The notes under the pieces are model-generated. The model was not told the DNA's origin, did no database searches, and was given only the letters and a program-made list of their open reading frames with translations. The translations under genes were made by a program, and so were the position numbers. A stretch of 30,240 nt of DNA, taken from assembly GCA_032122625.1 (NCBI GenBank), contig JAQBGG010000135.1, forward strand, positions 1 through 30,240. The letters run 5' to 3'. Position 1 is the stretch's first letter. Every line of letters begins with the position of its first letter. Positions 1 through 8,498 of the stretch are shown in pieces. The stretch comes from CAXMST01 sp032122625. GTDB lineage: Bacteria > Actinomycetota > Thermoleophilia > Solirubrobacterales > 70-9.

Positions 1-320
1 GTAACTCGCACCGGGCCGAGGCGGTCGACGGTGTCGGCGCCACGCTTCGCGTCGGAGTAGTCGTTGGCGAGGTTGGTACCGATCTGGATGAAGAGCGCGC
101 CGATCAGGGCGGCGATGAACGTGCCCCAGCGGAAGAGGTCGGTGCTGGCCTCGAACACGGCCGCGAACGCGGGGTCTCCGACCCCGTCGACGCTGGCGCC
201 AACGACAACCCCGCCCTGCATGGCGTGGTAGGCGGCGGCCGTACCCACGAAGACAGGCGCCAGCGCCGCCGGCAGAGTCCGTGGCCGGGCTGCCATCGCC
301 CAGATGCGAAGCGCGCTCAA
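1..320 (-). CDS. menA: 1,4-dihydroxy-2-naphthoate polyprenyltransferase MenA (C-terminus cut by window edge)
   Basis: Membrane UbiA-family prenyltransferase that attaches the polyprenyl tail to 1,4-dihydroxy-2-naphthoate in menaquinone synthesis. Read on the minus strand, the visible N-terminal ~106 residues contain ARPRTLPAALAPVFVGTA, the typical MenA opening, then a hydrophobic helix and NLANDYSDAKRGADTVDR, the Asp-rich prenyl-diphosphate/Mg binding motif. The rest lies beyond base 1. The frame is open back to a TAG that coincides with the menB stop. I chose TTG at 320 because it gives an N-terminus (MSALRIWAMAARPRT) aligned with actinobacterial MenA; ATG at 296 is the alternative. It lies 12 bases after menB, so the two are probably co-transcribed. 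Family is certain; only the start is open. Confidence 0.88.
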   Translation of the reverse strand, partial: MSALRIWAMAARPRTLPAALAPVFVGTAAAYHAMQGGVVVGASVDGVGDPAFAAVFEASTDLFRWGTFIAALIGALFIQIGTNLANDYSDAKRGADTVDRLGPVRV

Positions 321-332
321 GGCCTCAGGTCC

Positions 333-1220
333 CTAGGGCCGCCGGGGGAACTTCTCGAAATCCCCGTACTCGGGCTCTCGGCCCTCCTTGAACGCATTGC
401 GGCCCTCCTGGCCCTCCTCGCTCATGTAGAAGAGCAGGGTGGCGTCGTGGGAGAGCTGCTGGACTCCGGTTATCCCATCCTCGAAGGCGTTGAAGCTCGA
501 CTTCAGGAGCCGCAGGGAGAGGGGGGAGAGGGCGTTCATCTCGCGGCACCAGGCGACCGCCTCACGCTCGAGCTCGTCGGTTGGGACGACCGTGTTGACG
601 AGCCCCATCTGCAGCGCCTCCTGGGCGTCATAGAGGCGGCAGAGGAACCAGATCTCCTTCGCCCGCTTGGCACCGATCTGGCGGGCGAGGAGGCCGGCGC
701 CAAAGCCGCCGTCGAAGCTGCCGACCCGTGGGCCCGTCTGACCGAAGACCGCGTTCTCGGCCGCGATCGTCAAATCGCAGACGAGATGCAAGATCTGGCC
801 GCCGCCGACCGCGTAGCCGGCGACCGCGGCGATGATCGGCTTTGGTGTGCGACGTATCTGCACGTGCAGATCGCCGACATCGAGGCGGCCGACGCCCTTC
901 TGAGCCACCTCGTCGGAGCCGATGTAGCCATCGTCACCGCGAATCGCCTGATCGCCACCGGAGCAGAAGGCCTGCTCGCCGGCGCCGGTGAAGATGATCG
1001 AACCGACTTCGAGGTCGTCGCGCGCCTTCGCAAAGGCATCTCGGAGCTCAGCCAGGGTCGGCGGCCGGAAGGCATTGCGTCGCTCCGGGCGGTTGATCGT
1101 GATCTTCGCGATCCCGTCGCCCTTCTCGTAGAGGATGTCCTCGTAATCCGCCGCCGTCTGCCACTCGATCGGCTCATAGAGCCGTTCCTCGGGTGGCGCA
1201 TCCTTGTGTCGTATCGGCAT
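333..1220 (-). CDS. menB: 1,4-dihydroxy-2-naphthoyl-CoA synthase MenB
   Basis: Crotonase-fold enzyme that cyclises o-succinylbenzoyl-CoA to 1,4-dihydroxy-2-naphthoyl-CoA in menaquinone synthesis. The 295-residue product has the MenB-specific blocks FCSGGDQAIRGDDGY, GYAVGGGQILHLVCDL (oxyanion-hole region) and FGQTGPRVGSFDGG; the Gly in FGQTGP is typical of the bicarbonate-using MenB type (family knowledge). The C-terminus EGREPEYGDFEKFPRRP is also characteristic. The frame is open further upstream to 1340, but that extension is Arg-rich and unlike MenB. ATG at 1220 (MPIRHKD) has a GGAAGCG Shine-Dalgarno-like stretch just upstream. It is divergent from menE with a ~100-base gap and is followed closely by menA. 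Confidence 0.95.
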   Translation of the reverse strand: MPIRHKDAPPEERLYEPIEWQTAADYEDILYEKGDGIAKITINRPERRNAFRPPTLAELRDAFAKARDDLEVGSIIFTGAGEQAFCSGGDQAIRGDDGYIGSDEVAQKGVGRLDVGDLHVQIRRTPKPIIAAVAGYAVGGGQILHLVCDLTIAAENAVFGQTGPRVGSFDGGFGAGLLARQIGAKRAKEIWFLCRLYDAQEALQMGLVNTVVPTDELEREAVAWCREMNALSPLSLRLLKSSFNAFEDGITGVQQLSHDATLLFYMSEEGQEGRNAFKEGREPEYGDFEKFPRRP

Positions 1221-1321
1221 GCTCGCTTCCGTCGCTTGATCGGGGCGCCGGTGGATCTGCCTCCGGCGCGAGAATGGAGCGGCAACGATAGCCCGCGCCA
1301 CCCGGTGGGCGCGGCTGCCCG

Positions 1322-2662
1322 GTGAGATCCTTGATTCCAACAGACTGGCTCAGACACAGAGCGGCCTCCCGCCCCGAGGTCCTCGCGCTCCGCGACGAGG
1401 GCGGCCGCGCGCTCACCTACGCGGAACTGTTCGAGCGCGCCGCCGCGGTCGCCTCGCGCATCCCGGCGCCGGCGCCGGGCCACATCTGCGTAATCGAACT
1501 TGCCCCCGGGATCGACCACGCGATCGCGATGCACGCCGCGATCCTCGCGGCGATGCCCTTTCAGACCGTACGGCCCAGGCTGCCGGCGGCCGAGCGCAAG
1601 GCGGCGCTTGCCGGGCTCACCGAACCACTCGCCTTCGACCCCGTCTGGCTGGAGGCTGCGCCGACCGCCGGAGTGCCGGCGGGCTCCACGAGCGGCAGTC
1701 CCGAGGACCCGCTTTGCCGGGTCCTGACGAGCGGCACGTCGGGCACGAGAGCCGCCGTCACCCAGACCTATGGCAATCACTTCTCGAGTGCGGCCGCCTC
1801 AGCCTTCAACCTCGGGATCGAGCCGACCGACAGCTGGCTCTGCTGCCTGCCGGTCGATCACGTCGGCGGCCTCAGCATCCTGCTCAGGTCGGTGATCTAC
1901 GGCACCACCGCGATCATCCACCCCCGATTCGAGGTCGAGCGTGTCGCCTCGGAGCTGGAGCGCGGCGCGACGATCATCTCCCTCGTGCCGACCCAGCTGC
2001 AGCGACTGCTGGCCGCGGACGCCGCGCTCGAGCGAGCACGACTGATCCTGCTCGGCGGTGGCCCGGTTCCCGACGGAATCCTCGATCAGGCCCTGGCCCG
2101 GGGGGCGAACGTGGTCCAGACCTACGGGCTGACCGAAGCCTGCTCGCAGGTCTGCACCCTGACCGCCGCCGACGCCACCCGGAAGCGCGGCTCCGTGGGC
2201 CGGCCGCTGCTTGGAACGGAAGTCCAGATCGGAACGCGAGATGCCGACGGCGGCGAGATCCTGGTCAGCGGTCCGACGGTCGCTCCGGGGTGCGCGGGTC
2301 CCGACGGTTGGCTGAGGACGGGGGATCGCGGCACGATCGACGGGCAGGGATTCCTCTGGGTTCAGGGGCGGATCGACGACCTGATCATCTCCGGCGGAGA
2401 AAACATCGCGCCCGAAGAGGTCGAGCAGGCGCTGCTCAGCCACCAGGCCGTCAGCGAGGCCGCCGTGATCGGTCGCCCCGACCCGGAGTGTGGCGCGGCC
2501 GTCGTCGCCCTGGTCGTCGCCGCTGGTGGGGTCGGGGCCGACGAGTTGATCGAGCACTGTCGAGGCAGCCTCGCCCCGCACAAGCTGCCGAAACGGATCG
2601 AGTTCGTCGCCCAGCTGCCTCGGACCGAGACCGGCAAGCTCCTGCGCCGCGAGCTTCGCTGA
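1322..2662 (+). CDS. menE: o-succinylbenzoate-CoA ligase MenE
   Basis: Adenylate-forming (ANL) ligase that activates o-succinylbenzoate to its CoA ester, the MenB substrate. The 446-residue product shows the phosphate loop LTSGTSGTRAAVT (about 135-147; Arg-Ala replaces the usual Pro-Lys), the QTYGLTEACSQ motif, TGDRG, the hinge block GRIDDLIISGGENIAPEEVE, and the C-terminal catalytic lysine in RTETGKLLRREL. The length suits the compact MenE type. The start is uncertain: GTG 1322 has no Shine-Dalgarno, while TTG 1331 is preceded by GGTGA, which matches part of the anti-Shine-Dalgarno complement. The divergent menB and nearby menA support the assignment over other acyl-CoA ligases. Confidence 0.92.
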   Translation: MRSLIPTDWLRHRAASRPEVLALRDEGGRALTYAELFERAAAVASRIPAPAPGHICVIELAPGIDHAIAMHAAILAAMPFQTVRPRLPAAERKAALAGLTEPLAFDPVWLEAAPTAGVPAGSTSGSPEDPLCRVLTSGTSGTRAAVTQTYGNHFSSAAASAFNLGIEPTDSWLCCLPVDHVGGLSILLRSVIYGTTAIIHPRFEVERVASELERGATIISLVPTQLQRLLAADAALERARLILLGGGPVPDGILDQALARGANVVQTYGLTEACSQVCTLTAADATRKRGSVGRPLLGTEVQIGTRDADGGEILVSGPTVAPGCAGPDGWLRTGDRGTIDGQGFLWVQGRIDDLIISGGENIAPEEVEQALLSHQAVSEAAVIGRPDPECGAAVVALVVAAGGVGADELIEHCRGSLAPHKLPKRIEFVAQLPRTETGKLLRRELR

Positions 2663-2676
2663 CCCCGGGCGGGGTG

Positions 2677-2682
2677 TAGATT
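2677..2682 (+). promoter_or_regulatory. -10 box of a putative leaderless ilvC promoter
   Basis: TAGATT ends 9 bases before the ilvC ATG at 2692, and no Shine-Dalgarno is present in between. Transcription would start at or within a few bases of the start codon. No good -35 is visible; the upstream bases are the end of menE. Same arrangement as six other genes here. Confidence 0.5.
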
Positions 2683-2691
2683 GCCGCGCCT

Positions 2692-3705
2692 ATGAATGAA
2701 CCCAGCGATACCAAGCTTCAACAGATGTTCTACGAGGACGACGCGTCCCTGGCCCCGCTCGAGGGCAAGACGGTGGCGATCCTCGGCTACGGCTCTCAGG
2801 GCCATGCGCACGCGCTCAACCTGAAGGACTCCGGCGTCGATGTTGTCGTTGGCCTGCGTCCCGATTCCGCCTCCAGGGTCGCCGCGGAGGCCGAGGGTCT
2901 GGAGGTCCTCGACATCGCCGACGCAGCCAGCAGGGGCGACGTGGTGATGATCCTGCTTCCCGACGAGCGCCAGGCCGAGATCTGGGAGAACGAGATCAAG
3001 GACGGGATCGCTCCCGGGAACCTCTTGATGTTCGCCCACGGCTTCGCGATTCACTTCGAGCAGATCGCGCCGCCGGCCGGCGTCGACGTCGGCATGGTCG
3101 CACCGAAGGGCCCCGGCCACATGGTCCGCCGCCAGTTCCAGGAGGGTTCCGGCGTACCCTGCCTGATGGCCGTACACGCCGACACCTCGGGGACCGCCCG
3201 CGAGATGGTGCTGGCCTATGCAAAGGGCATCGGCGGCGCCCGCGCCGGCGTGATCGAGACGACCTTCAAGGACGAATGCGAGACCGATCTCTTCGGCGAG
3301 CAGGCCGTGCTCTGCGGGGGCGCAACGGAACTTGTTCGCGCCGGCTTCGAGACGCTCGTCGAGGCCGGCTACGACCCACGCCTCGCCTATTTCGAATGCC
3401 TGCACGAGTTGAAGCTGATCGTCGATCTGATGTATGAGCAGGGGATCGGCGGCATGCGGGACTCGATCTCCAACACGGCCGAGTACGGCGACATGACCCG
3501 CGGCCCGAAGGTGATCACCGACGACACGCGCGAGGCGATGCGCAAGATCCTCGCCGACATCCAGTCAGGAGACTTCGCTCGCGAGTGGATCGCCGAGAAC
3601 CGCGCCGGCGGCGAGAACTTCGGCCGCCTCCGTCAGGAGGGCAAGGATCACCAGGTCGAGCGGGTCGGCGCCGAGCTCCGCTCGATGATGGACTGGATCG
3701 ACTGA
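2692..3705 (+). CDS. ilvC: ketol-acid reductoisomerase (class I)
   Basis: Reduces and isomerises 2-acetolactate / 2-aceto-2-hydroxybutyrate to the dihydroxy acids in valine, leucine and isoleucine synthesis, with Mg2+ and NAD(P)H. The 337-residue length fits the short class I enzyme. The nucleotide-binding motif GYGSQGHAHALNLKDSGV is near residues 33-50, followed by the cofactor-specificity loop GLRPDSAS. The metal and substrate blocks include APKGPGHMVRR, DECETDLFGEQAVLCGG, ECLHELKLIVDLMYE and SNTAEYGD. ATG 2692 is taken as start because a TAGATT -10 box sits just upstream, as in a leaderless mRNA; ATG 2725 (MFYEDD) would match many family members and is the alternative. It lies 29 bases after menE but may have its own promoter. 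Confidence 0.96.
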   Translation: MNEPSDTKLQQMFYEDDASLAPLEGKTVAILGYGSQGHAHALNLKDSGVDVVVGLRPDSASRVAAEAEGLEVLDIADAASRGDVVMILLPDERQAEIWENEIKDGIAPGNLLMFAHGFAIHFEQIAPPAGVDVGMVAPKGPGHMVRRQFQEGSGVPCLMAVHADTSGTAREMVLAYAKGIGGARAGVIETTFKDECETDLFGEQAVLCGGATELVRAGFETLVEAGYDPRLAYFECLHELKLIVDLMYEQGIGGMRDSISNTAEYGDMTRGPKVITDDTREAMRKILADIQSGDFAREWIAENRAGGENFGRLRQEGKDHQVERVGAELRSMMDWID

Positions 3706-3734
3706 CCAAGCGCTGCTCTCGCTTCGCCCCCGGG

Positions 3735-3781
3735 CAGAGCCGAGCGCTGCCCCGACAGCGCCGGAGCGACCTCTGGCTCTG
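3735..3781. terminator. Nested inverted repeat between convergent ilvC and DUF4389 gene
   Basis: CAGAGCC (3735-3741) pairs with GGCTCTG (3775-3781) and encloses a second hairpin, CGCTG (3745-3749) with CAGCG (3756-3760). It lies between two converging genes and could end transcription from both sides, but there is no T-run on either strand, so a classical intrinsic terminator is not shown. Confidence 0.4.
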
Positions 3782-3790
3782 AACCGGCGA

Positions 3791-4441
3791 CTAAGCCGCG
3801 GCGGGCGGGGGCGGGGGCGGGCCGGCCTCCGGAGCCGCTGGTGCCGCTCCGAAGGCGGGGGCCTCCTCGGCCTCATCGACCCAGAAGGGCGGGAACGCCT
3901 CGGTGATCAGCAGGTAGAAGGAGCCGGCCTTGATGATGTAGGCGCTGGCCGCCCGCATCGGCTTATACAGCCCCTCGGGCAGCTTCGCGGTGAAGATGAG
4001 GACGAACCAGGCGACGATCGCGACCAGCTGGAGGATGATCCCCATGACGTACGCGAGGATGTAGACGGGAATTATCAGGATGATCCGGAACAGCACCTTG
4101 ACGCGGCTGTAGGGGTCCAGCGCCGGTGCGATCGCGACCCGCGCCGGGTAGCCGTCGTCGGGGGCCCCGTTGAAGGGTGGCCACTCGTCAACCAGCAGCG
4201 CCGCCCAGGTGTGGAAGCGGGCGACGAAACGCAGGTAATTGGAGTTGAATTCGTAGAGCCCCTCCGGGTAACGCCCCGTGAACACCAGCGCGAACCAGGA
4301 GGCGATCAACGTGAAGAAGATCCCGATGCCCCAGATCGAGGCCCAGATCGCCCACGGGATTGCGAGGATGAGACGGAAGAAGACCGTGAGTCGATTGCGC
4401 CCCTCGGCCTCGTGCTGAACGGAATACGCGACTGGGTACAT
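3791..4441 (-). CDS. DUF4389-like membrane protein with two tandem repeats
   Basis: Function unknown. The 216-residue product has two copies of a ~100-residue unit. Each has a basic/aromatic start (RLTVFFRLILAIP and RVKVLFRIILIIP), a long hydrophobic hairpin (about residues 20-55 and 117-152), and then a conserved turn, WFALVFTGRYPEGLYEF and WFVLIFTAKLPEGLYKP. A soluble stretch with VDEWPPF or TEAFPPF follows. This matches what I know of DUF4389. The C-terminal ~25 residues are Ala/Pro-rich and probably disordered. ATG 4441 has GGGAGTGGAG just upstream. It stands alone on the minus strand between ilvC and serC, so context gives no functional hint. Confidence 0.8.
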   Translation of the reverse strand: MYPVAYSVQHEAEGRNRLTVFFRLILAIPWAIWASIWGIGIFFTLIASWFALVFTGRYPEGLYEFNSNYLRFVARFHTWAALLVDEWPPFNGAPDDGYPARVAIAPALDPYSRVKVLFRIILIIPVYILAYVMGIILQLVAIVAWFVLIFTAKLPEGLYKPMRAASAYIIKAGSFYLLITEAFPPFWVDEAEEAPAFGAAPAAPEAGPPPPPPAAA

Positions 4442-4465
4442 GACTCCACTCCCTGAAATCGTTGA

Positions 4466-4504
4466 CGGGACGCCTGCAAACTATCTGATCGCCCGGGCGT
4501 CCCG
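4466..4504. repeat. 9-bp inverted repeat in the DUF4389/serC divergent region
   Basis: CGGGACGCC (4466-4474) and GGCGTCCCG (4496-4504) are perfect inverted copies separated by 21 bases. They sit 25-60 bases upstream of the DUF4389 gene and about 100 bases upstream of serC. This could be an operator or a leader hairpin for the minus-strand gene; no known regulator site was recognised. Confidence 0.4.
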
Positions 4505-4603
4505 GCGCGGCGCCCTCTGCCCCGTCGCCCCCAGCCCCTAACCTGTCGCCTCCGCTGGGTCCGAGATCCCGAACACGAGCCAGACAAGCGAGCGAGCAGA
4601 ACC

Positions 4604-5746
4604 ATGCCGACCGACACTGAAGACGAGACCGCGACGATCCCCGCGGAACTGCTGCCCGCCGACGGCCGCTTCGGCTGCGGGCCCTCACGGGTCCGGGTCG
4701 AGGCTCTGGCGGCCCTGGCTGAGCAGGTCGATGTGATGGGCACATCGCATCGCCAGCGCCCGGTCAAGGACCTGGTCGGCAGGCTCCGCTCCGGACTGGG
4801 AGAGCTGTTCGGCGCGCCCGATGGGTACGAGGTGGTGCTCGGCAACGGCGGCGCCACCGCTTTCTGGGACGCGGCCGCGGCGGGGCTGATCCGCGAGCGC
4901 TCGCTGCATCTCAGCTTCGGCGAGTTCTCGGCCAAGTTTGCCAAGGTGGCTGCGGCTGCGCCGTTCCTCGCCGAGCCGATCGTCATCGAGGCAGAGCCCG
5001 GGGACGCGCCGGCCCCGAGGGGCGACGCCAGCGCGGACGTGCTCGCCTGGCCCCAGAACGAGACCTCGACCGGCGTCATGGCGGCGGTCGAGCGCCCGCC
5101 CGGCAGCGACCACGCTCTCGTTCTGATCGACGCCACCTCCGGCGCCGGCGGCCTGCCCCTCGATCCGCTCGCCACCGACTCCTATTACTTCGCTCCGCAG
5201 AAGGCCTTCGGCTCCGACGGCGGCCTCTGGATCTCGCTACTCAGCCCGGCCGCGGTCGAGCGGATCGGGGAGCTCGACGGCGCTGACCGCTGGCAGCCCG
5301 CCTCGCTCTCGCTGGCGGCGGCGCTGGAGAACTCACGCAAGGACCAGACGTACAACACGCCGGCGCTGGCGACCCTTCTGCTGACGGTCGATCAGCTCGA
5401 GTGGATGCTGGGCAACGGCGGACTCGAGTGGTGCGTGCAGCGTTGTGGCCGCTCCTCAGGCCACCTCTACGCCTGGGCCGAGGCGAACGAGCACGCCAGC
5501 CCCTTCGTAGCCGACCCGGCGAAGCGCTCGCCGCTCGTCGGAACGATCGACTTTGACGACAGCGTCGATGCCGCCGCGCTGGCCGCGACGCTGCGGGCCA
5601 ACGGGATCGTCGACACGGAGCCCTATCGCAAGCTCGGCCGCAACCAGCTGCGCGTCGGCATGTTCCCGTCGGTCGACCCGGCCGACGTCGAGGCGCTGAC
5701 CGGCTCAATCGACTGGGTCCTCGAGCACGGAGGCGTCCGGCGGTGA
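4604..5746 (+). CDS. serC: phosphoserine aminotransferase
   Basis: PLP enzyme converting 3-phosphohydroxypyruvate and glutamate to phosphoserine. The 380-residue product is of the actinobacterial SerC type. It has FGCGPSRVR near residue 24, MGTSHRQRPVKDLV (about 45-58), LGNGGATAFWDAA (79-91), WPQNETSTGV (149-158), DATSGAGGLPLD, and the Schiff-base lysine K200 in YYFAPQKAFGSDGG. The end, LRVGMFPSVDPADVEAL, is typical. ATG 4604 gives a plausible N-terminus although the Shine-Dalgarno is weak (GAGCGAGCAG). Its TGA overlaps the serA GTG (GTGA), so the pair is translationally coupled. This overlap supports SerC over other class V aminotransferases. Confidence 0.94.
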   Translation: MPTDTEDETATIPAELLPADGRFGCGPSRVRVEALAALAEQVDVMGTSHRQRPVKDLVGRLRSGLGELFGAPDGYEVVLGNGGATAFWDAAAAGLIRERSLHLSFGEFSAKFAKVAAAAPFLAEPIVIEAEPGDAPAPRGDASADVLAWPQNETSTGVMAAVERPPGSDHALVLIDATSGAGGLPLDPLATDSYYFAPQKAFGSDGGLWISLLSPAAVERIGELDGADRWQPASLSLAAALENSRKDQTYNTPALATLLLTVDQLEWMLGNGGLEWCVQRCGRSSGHLYAWAEANEHASPFVADPAKRSPLVGTIDFDDSVDAAALAATLRANGIVDTEPYRKLGRNQLRVGMFPSVDPADVEALTGSIDWVLEHGGVRR

Positions 5747-7323
5747 AGGTTCTCGTAAAGGAAAAGATCGCGGACGCCGGCATCGAACTGCTGCGCGAGC
5801 AGTTCGAGGTCGAGATCGGCGTTGACTGGCCCGAGGGAGAACTCGAGGCCCGGATCGGCGAGTTCGAGGCGATCGTGATTCGCTCGGCGACGAAGATGAC
5901 CGCGGAGCTGATCGCCAAGGCGGATCGGCTGCGGGCAATCGGGCGGGCGGGAACCGGTGTCGACAACGTCGACATGCCGGCGGCGACCAAGCGCGGCATC
6001 ATCGTCGCCAACGCGCCGGAATCGAACTCAGTCGCGGCGGCCGAGCACACCCTGGCGCTGGCGCTGGCCTGCTTCCGCAACGTCCCTCAGGCCCATGCGG
6101 CCCTCGTCGGCGGCGATTGGGCCCGCTCGCGATACGGCGGTAACGAGTTCTACGGCAAGACCCTCGGCGTCCTCGGCTTCGGACGGATCGGTCAGCTCGT
6201 GGCCCGGCGGGCGCTCGCCTTCGACATGACCGTGGTCGGCTTCGACAAGTTCGTCTCGGCCGAGCGCTTCCGGGAGTTGGGCGTCGAGGGCGTGGACAGC
6301 AGCGAGGCCCTTTACGAGCGTGCCGACCTGATCACGCTCCATCTGCCGAAGACCCCGGAGACGATCAACTGGATCGACGATGAGGCGATCTCGAACATGA
6401 AGCAGGGCGTGCGGATCGTCAACTGCGCCCGCGGCGAGTTGATCGACCTCGACGCGCTGGGCCGTGGCCTCGATTCGGGCAAGGTCGCCGGGGCGGCCCT
6501 CGACGTGTTCCCCGAGGAACCGATGCTCGGACACCCGCTCTTCGGCCGCGACGACGTCGTCGTCACTCCTCACCTCGGCGCCTCCACGGCCGAGGCTCAG
6601 GACCGGGCCGGGGTGGTCACGGCTGAGCAGGTCGTCGCCGCCCTGACCGGTGGCGTCGTCACCAACGCCGTCAACATCCCCGCGGTTCGCCCCGAGACGA
6701 TGGAAGCGCTGGCGCCGTTCGTGCCACTCTGCGAAAAGCTGGGCCGGCTTGCAGCCGGCCTCGGCAACGGATCCGTGGACCGGGTCGGCGTCGAGGTCCG
6801 AGGCAAGCTCGCCGACCACGAGACGAGGCTGCTCGGGATTGCGACTCTGGTCGGGATTCTCGGCGGCCACACGGAGGAGCCGGTGACCCTGGTCAACGCG
6901 CCGAGCCTGGCCGAGGAGCGTGGAATCGAGGTGACTGAGACGACCGACAGCGTCTCCGAGGACTTCACCGAGTTGATCACCGTCCGGATCGAGTCCGGTG
7001 GCGAGACGATCGAGGTCGCCGGCACCGGCGTCGGACCTCGCAACGTGCCCTATCTGGTCGGCGCCTGGGGTCAGAGCTTCTACCTGCCATTCGCCGACCA
7101 CCTCGCTCTGTTCCGGTATGCCGATCAACCCGGCATGATCGGGAGGGTCGGCAACGCCTTCGGGGAGCACGGCGTCAATATCGGCTCCGCTGCCGTCGGT
7201 GCCAAGACGGAGGGAGCCGAGGCGGTGATGGCGGTCACCCTCGACGCCCCGGTTCCGCAGGACGTGATCGATGACATCGCCGGCGCATCCGACTTCTTCG
7301 CCGGCCGCGCGGTCGATCTCTAG
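5743..7323 (+). CDS. serA: D-3-phosphoglycerate dehydrogenase, long ACT-domain form
   Basis: Oxidises 3-phosphoglycerate to 3-phosphohydroxypyruvate, the committed serine step. The 526-residue length matches the long type: substrate/NAD core, intervening (ASB) domain, then a C-terminal ACT domain. The NAD site is LGVLGFGRIGQ (about 141-151). Catalytic residues are R230 (NCARGELID), E259 (FPEEP) and H277 (TPHLGAST). The ACT domain (about 452-526) carries ADQPGMIGRVGNAFGEHGVNI, which in this family binds serine for feedback inhibition. GTG 5743 overlaps the serC stop by four bases. Product order in the operon (serC then serA) places sequential enzymes together. No serB is present in the window. 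Confidence 0.97.
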   Translation: MKVLVKEKIADAGIELLREQFEVEIGVDWPEGELEARIGEFEAIVIRSATKMTAELIAKADRLRAIGRAGTGVDNVDMPAATKRGIIVANAPESNSVAAAEHTLALALACFRNVPQAHAALVGGDWARSRYGGNEFYGKTLGVLGFGRIGQLVARRALAFDMTVVGFDKFVSAERFRELGVEGVDSSEALYERADLITLHLPKTPETINWIDDEAISNMKQGVRIVNCARGELIDLDALGRGLDSGKVAGAALDVFPEEPMLGHPLFGRDDVVVTPHLGASTAEAQDRAGVVTAEQVVAALTGGVVTNAVNIPAVRPETMEALAPFVPLCEKLGRLAAGLGNGSVDRVGVEVRGKLADHETRLLGIATLVGILGGHTEEPVTLVNAPSLAEERGIEVTETTDSVSEDFTELITVRIESGGETIEVAGTGVGPRNVPYLVGAWGQSFYLPFADHLALFRYADQPGMIGRVGNAFGEHGVNIGSAAVGAKTEGAEAVMAVTLDAPVPQDVIDDIAGASDFFAGRAVDL

Positions 7324-7342
7324 CCGCCAATCGATCACCAGC

Positions 7343-7348
7343 TAGGCT
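7343..7348 (+). promoter_or_regulatory. -10 box of a putative leaderless promoter
   Basis: TAGGCT ends 6 bases before ATG 7355 of the oxidoreductase gene, without a Shine-Dalgarno in the short gap after serA. Same layout as other leaderless candidates; no clear -35. Confidence 0.4.
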
Positions 7349-7354
7349 GACCGC

Positions 7355-8386
7355 ATGCGCGCCGTCGTAATCACCACCCACGGCGACCCGGACGTGCTGC
7401 GGGTCGAGCAGCGCCCCGACCCGCCGGTCGGTCCGGGCCAGGTGCGGATCGCCGTCGAGGCAACGGGGATCAACTTCGCCGACCTGCTCGCTCGCAGCGG
7501 CATGTACCCCGACGCTCCAAAGCCGCCTTGCGTCGTCGGCTATGAGGTCGCGGGGACGATCGAATCCGTGGGTGAGGGAGTCGACGCGTTCTCGATCGGC
7601 GATCGGGTTTTCGGAGGGAGCAAGTTCGGCGGACAGGCCGAGCTCGTTACCGCCAGCGAGGCGGACGTGCTGCCGCTGCCGGACCGCCTCAGCTTCGAGC
7701 AGGGCGCAGCAATCCCGGTCAACTACGCGACCGCCTACGCCGGAGTCGTGTTGATGGGCGGCCTGCGCGAAGGCGATCGGGTGCTGATCCACTCCGCCGC
7801 CGGAGGCGTCGGCATCGCCGCCTCACAGCTCTCGCGCAATATCGGCGCCGAGGTCTTCGGGACAGCGTCGGCGAGTAAGCACGAGGCGATCCGCGAGCAC
7901 GGCGTCACCCATCCGATCGACTACAGGAGCGATGATTTCGAGCGGGAGGTCAGCCGGATCACGGACGGTGAAGGGATCGATGTCGCCTTCGACGCGATCG
8001 GGCCCTCGAGCTTCCGCAAGGATTACCGCCTACTGCGCCCGGGCGGGCGCCTGATCTGCTTTGGGCTGAGCGAGGTCCAGACTGGCGAGAAGCGCAACAT
8101 CCCCGGCCTGCTGAAGGGAGTCGCGAGCATGGCGACGGCAACCATGCCCTGGTGGAAGAGCCTCGCGATCATGAACGAGAACAAGGGAGTGTTTGGGCTC
8201 AACATGCTCTCCTGGTGGAAGACCGAGGGCAGCATCCGCCGAGCGATCGAACCCCTCCAGGCCGACCTCGAGGCGGGACGGCTCGAGCCCGTCGTCGCGG
8301 AGGCGTTCCCATTCGAGCGCGCGGCAGACGCCCATCGATTCATCCACGAGCGCCGCAACATCGGCAAGGTCGTCCTCGTCCCCTGA
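7355..8386 (+). CDS. NADPH:quinone oxidoreductase-like protein (zinc-free MDR family)
   Basis: Medium-chain dehydrogenase/reductase of the quinone oxidoreductase (QOR/zeta-crystallin, VAT-1-like) branch; substrate unknown. The 343 residues start with MRAVVITTHGDPDVLRVEQ, followed by ATGINFADLLARSGMYP and VVGYEVAGTIESVGEGV, the family blocks that replace the zinc-binding segment. The NADPH-binding motif SAAGGVGIAASQL is at about 147-159. The usual catalytic-zinc Cys/His ligands are absent. The C-terminal part contains a Trp-rich insert (MPWWKSL and LSWWKTEG). It stands between serA and a membrane protein; both gaps are wide enough for separate transcription, so no pathway link is claimed. Confidence 0.88.
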   Translation: MRAVVITTHGDPDVLRVEQRPDPPVGPGQVRIAVEATGINFADLLARSGMYPDAPKPPCVVGYEVAGTIESVGEGVDAFSIGDRVFGGSKFGGQAELVTASEADVLPLPDRLSFEQGAAIPVNYATAYAGVVLMGGLREGDRVLIHSAAGGVGIAASQLSRNIGAEVFGTASASKHEAIREHGVTHPIDYRSDDFEREVSRITDGEGIDVAFDAIGPSSFRKDYRLLRPGGRLICFGLSEVQTGEKRNIPGLLKGVASMATATMPWWKSLAIMNENKGVFGLNMLSWWKTEGSIRRAIEPLQADLEAGRLEPVVAEAFPFERAADAHRFIHERRNIGKVVLVP

Positions 8387-8396
8387 TGGGCCCACC

Positions 8397-8426
8397 TTGC
8401 TGATCCGCCAGCGGCCGAGGCATAGT
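8397..8426 (+). promoter_or_regulatory. Candidate sigma-70-like promoter for the His-motif membrane protein
   Basis: TTGCTG (8397-8402), an 18-base spacer and CATAGT (8421-8426). It overlaps a small palindrome TTGAC-G-GTCAA (8426-8436) that could be an operator. Spacing is acceptable and the boxes are imperfect. Confidence 0.35.
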
Positions 8427-8498
8427 TGACGGTCAATCCGCCGGTCCTCGAGCGCCTCTTTCCGCCTCCGCGGCTAAGTCAGCCGGAGGGCCGCTGAG

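Noticed and set aside
225..1325. Long plus-strand open frame antisense to menB
   Set aside because: Shadow frame: the minus strand encodes all MenB motifs, and the plus frame has no recognisable domain. GC-rich codon bias keeps it open.
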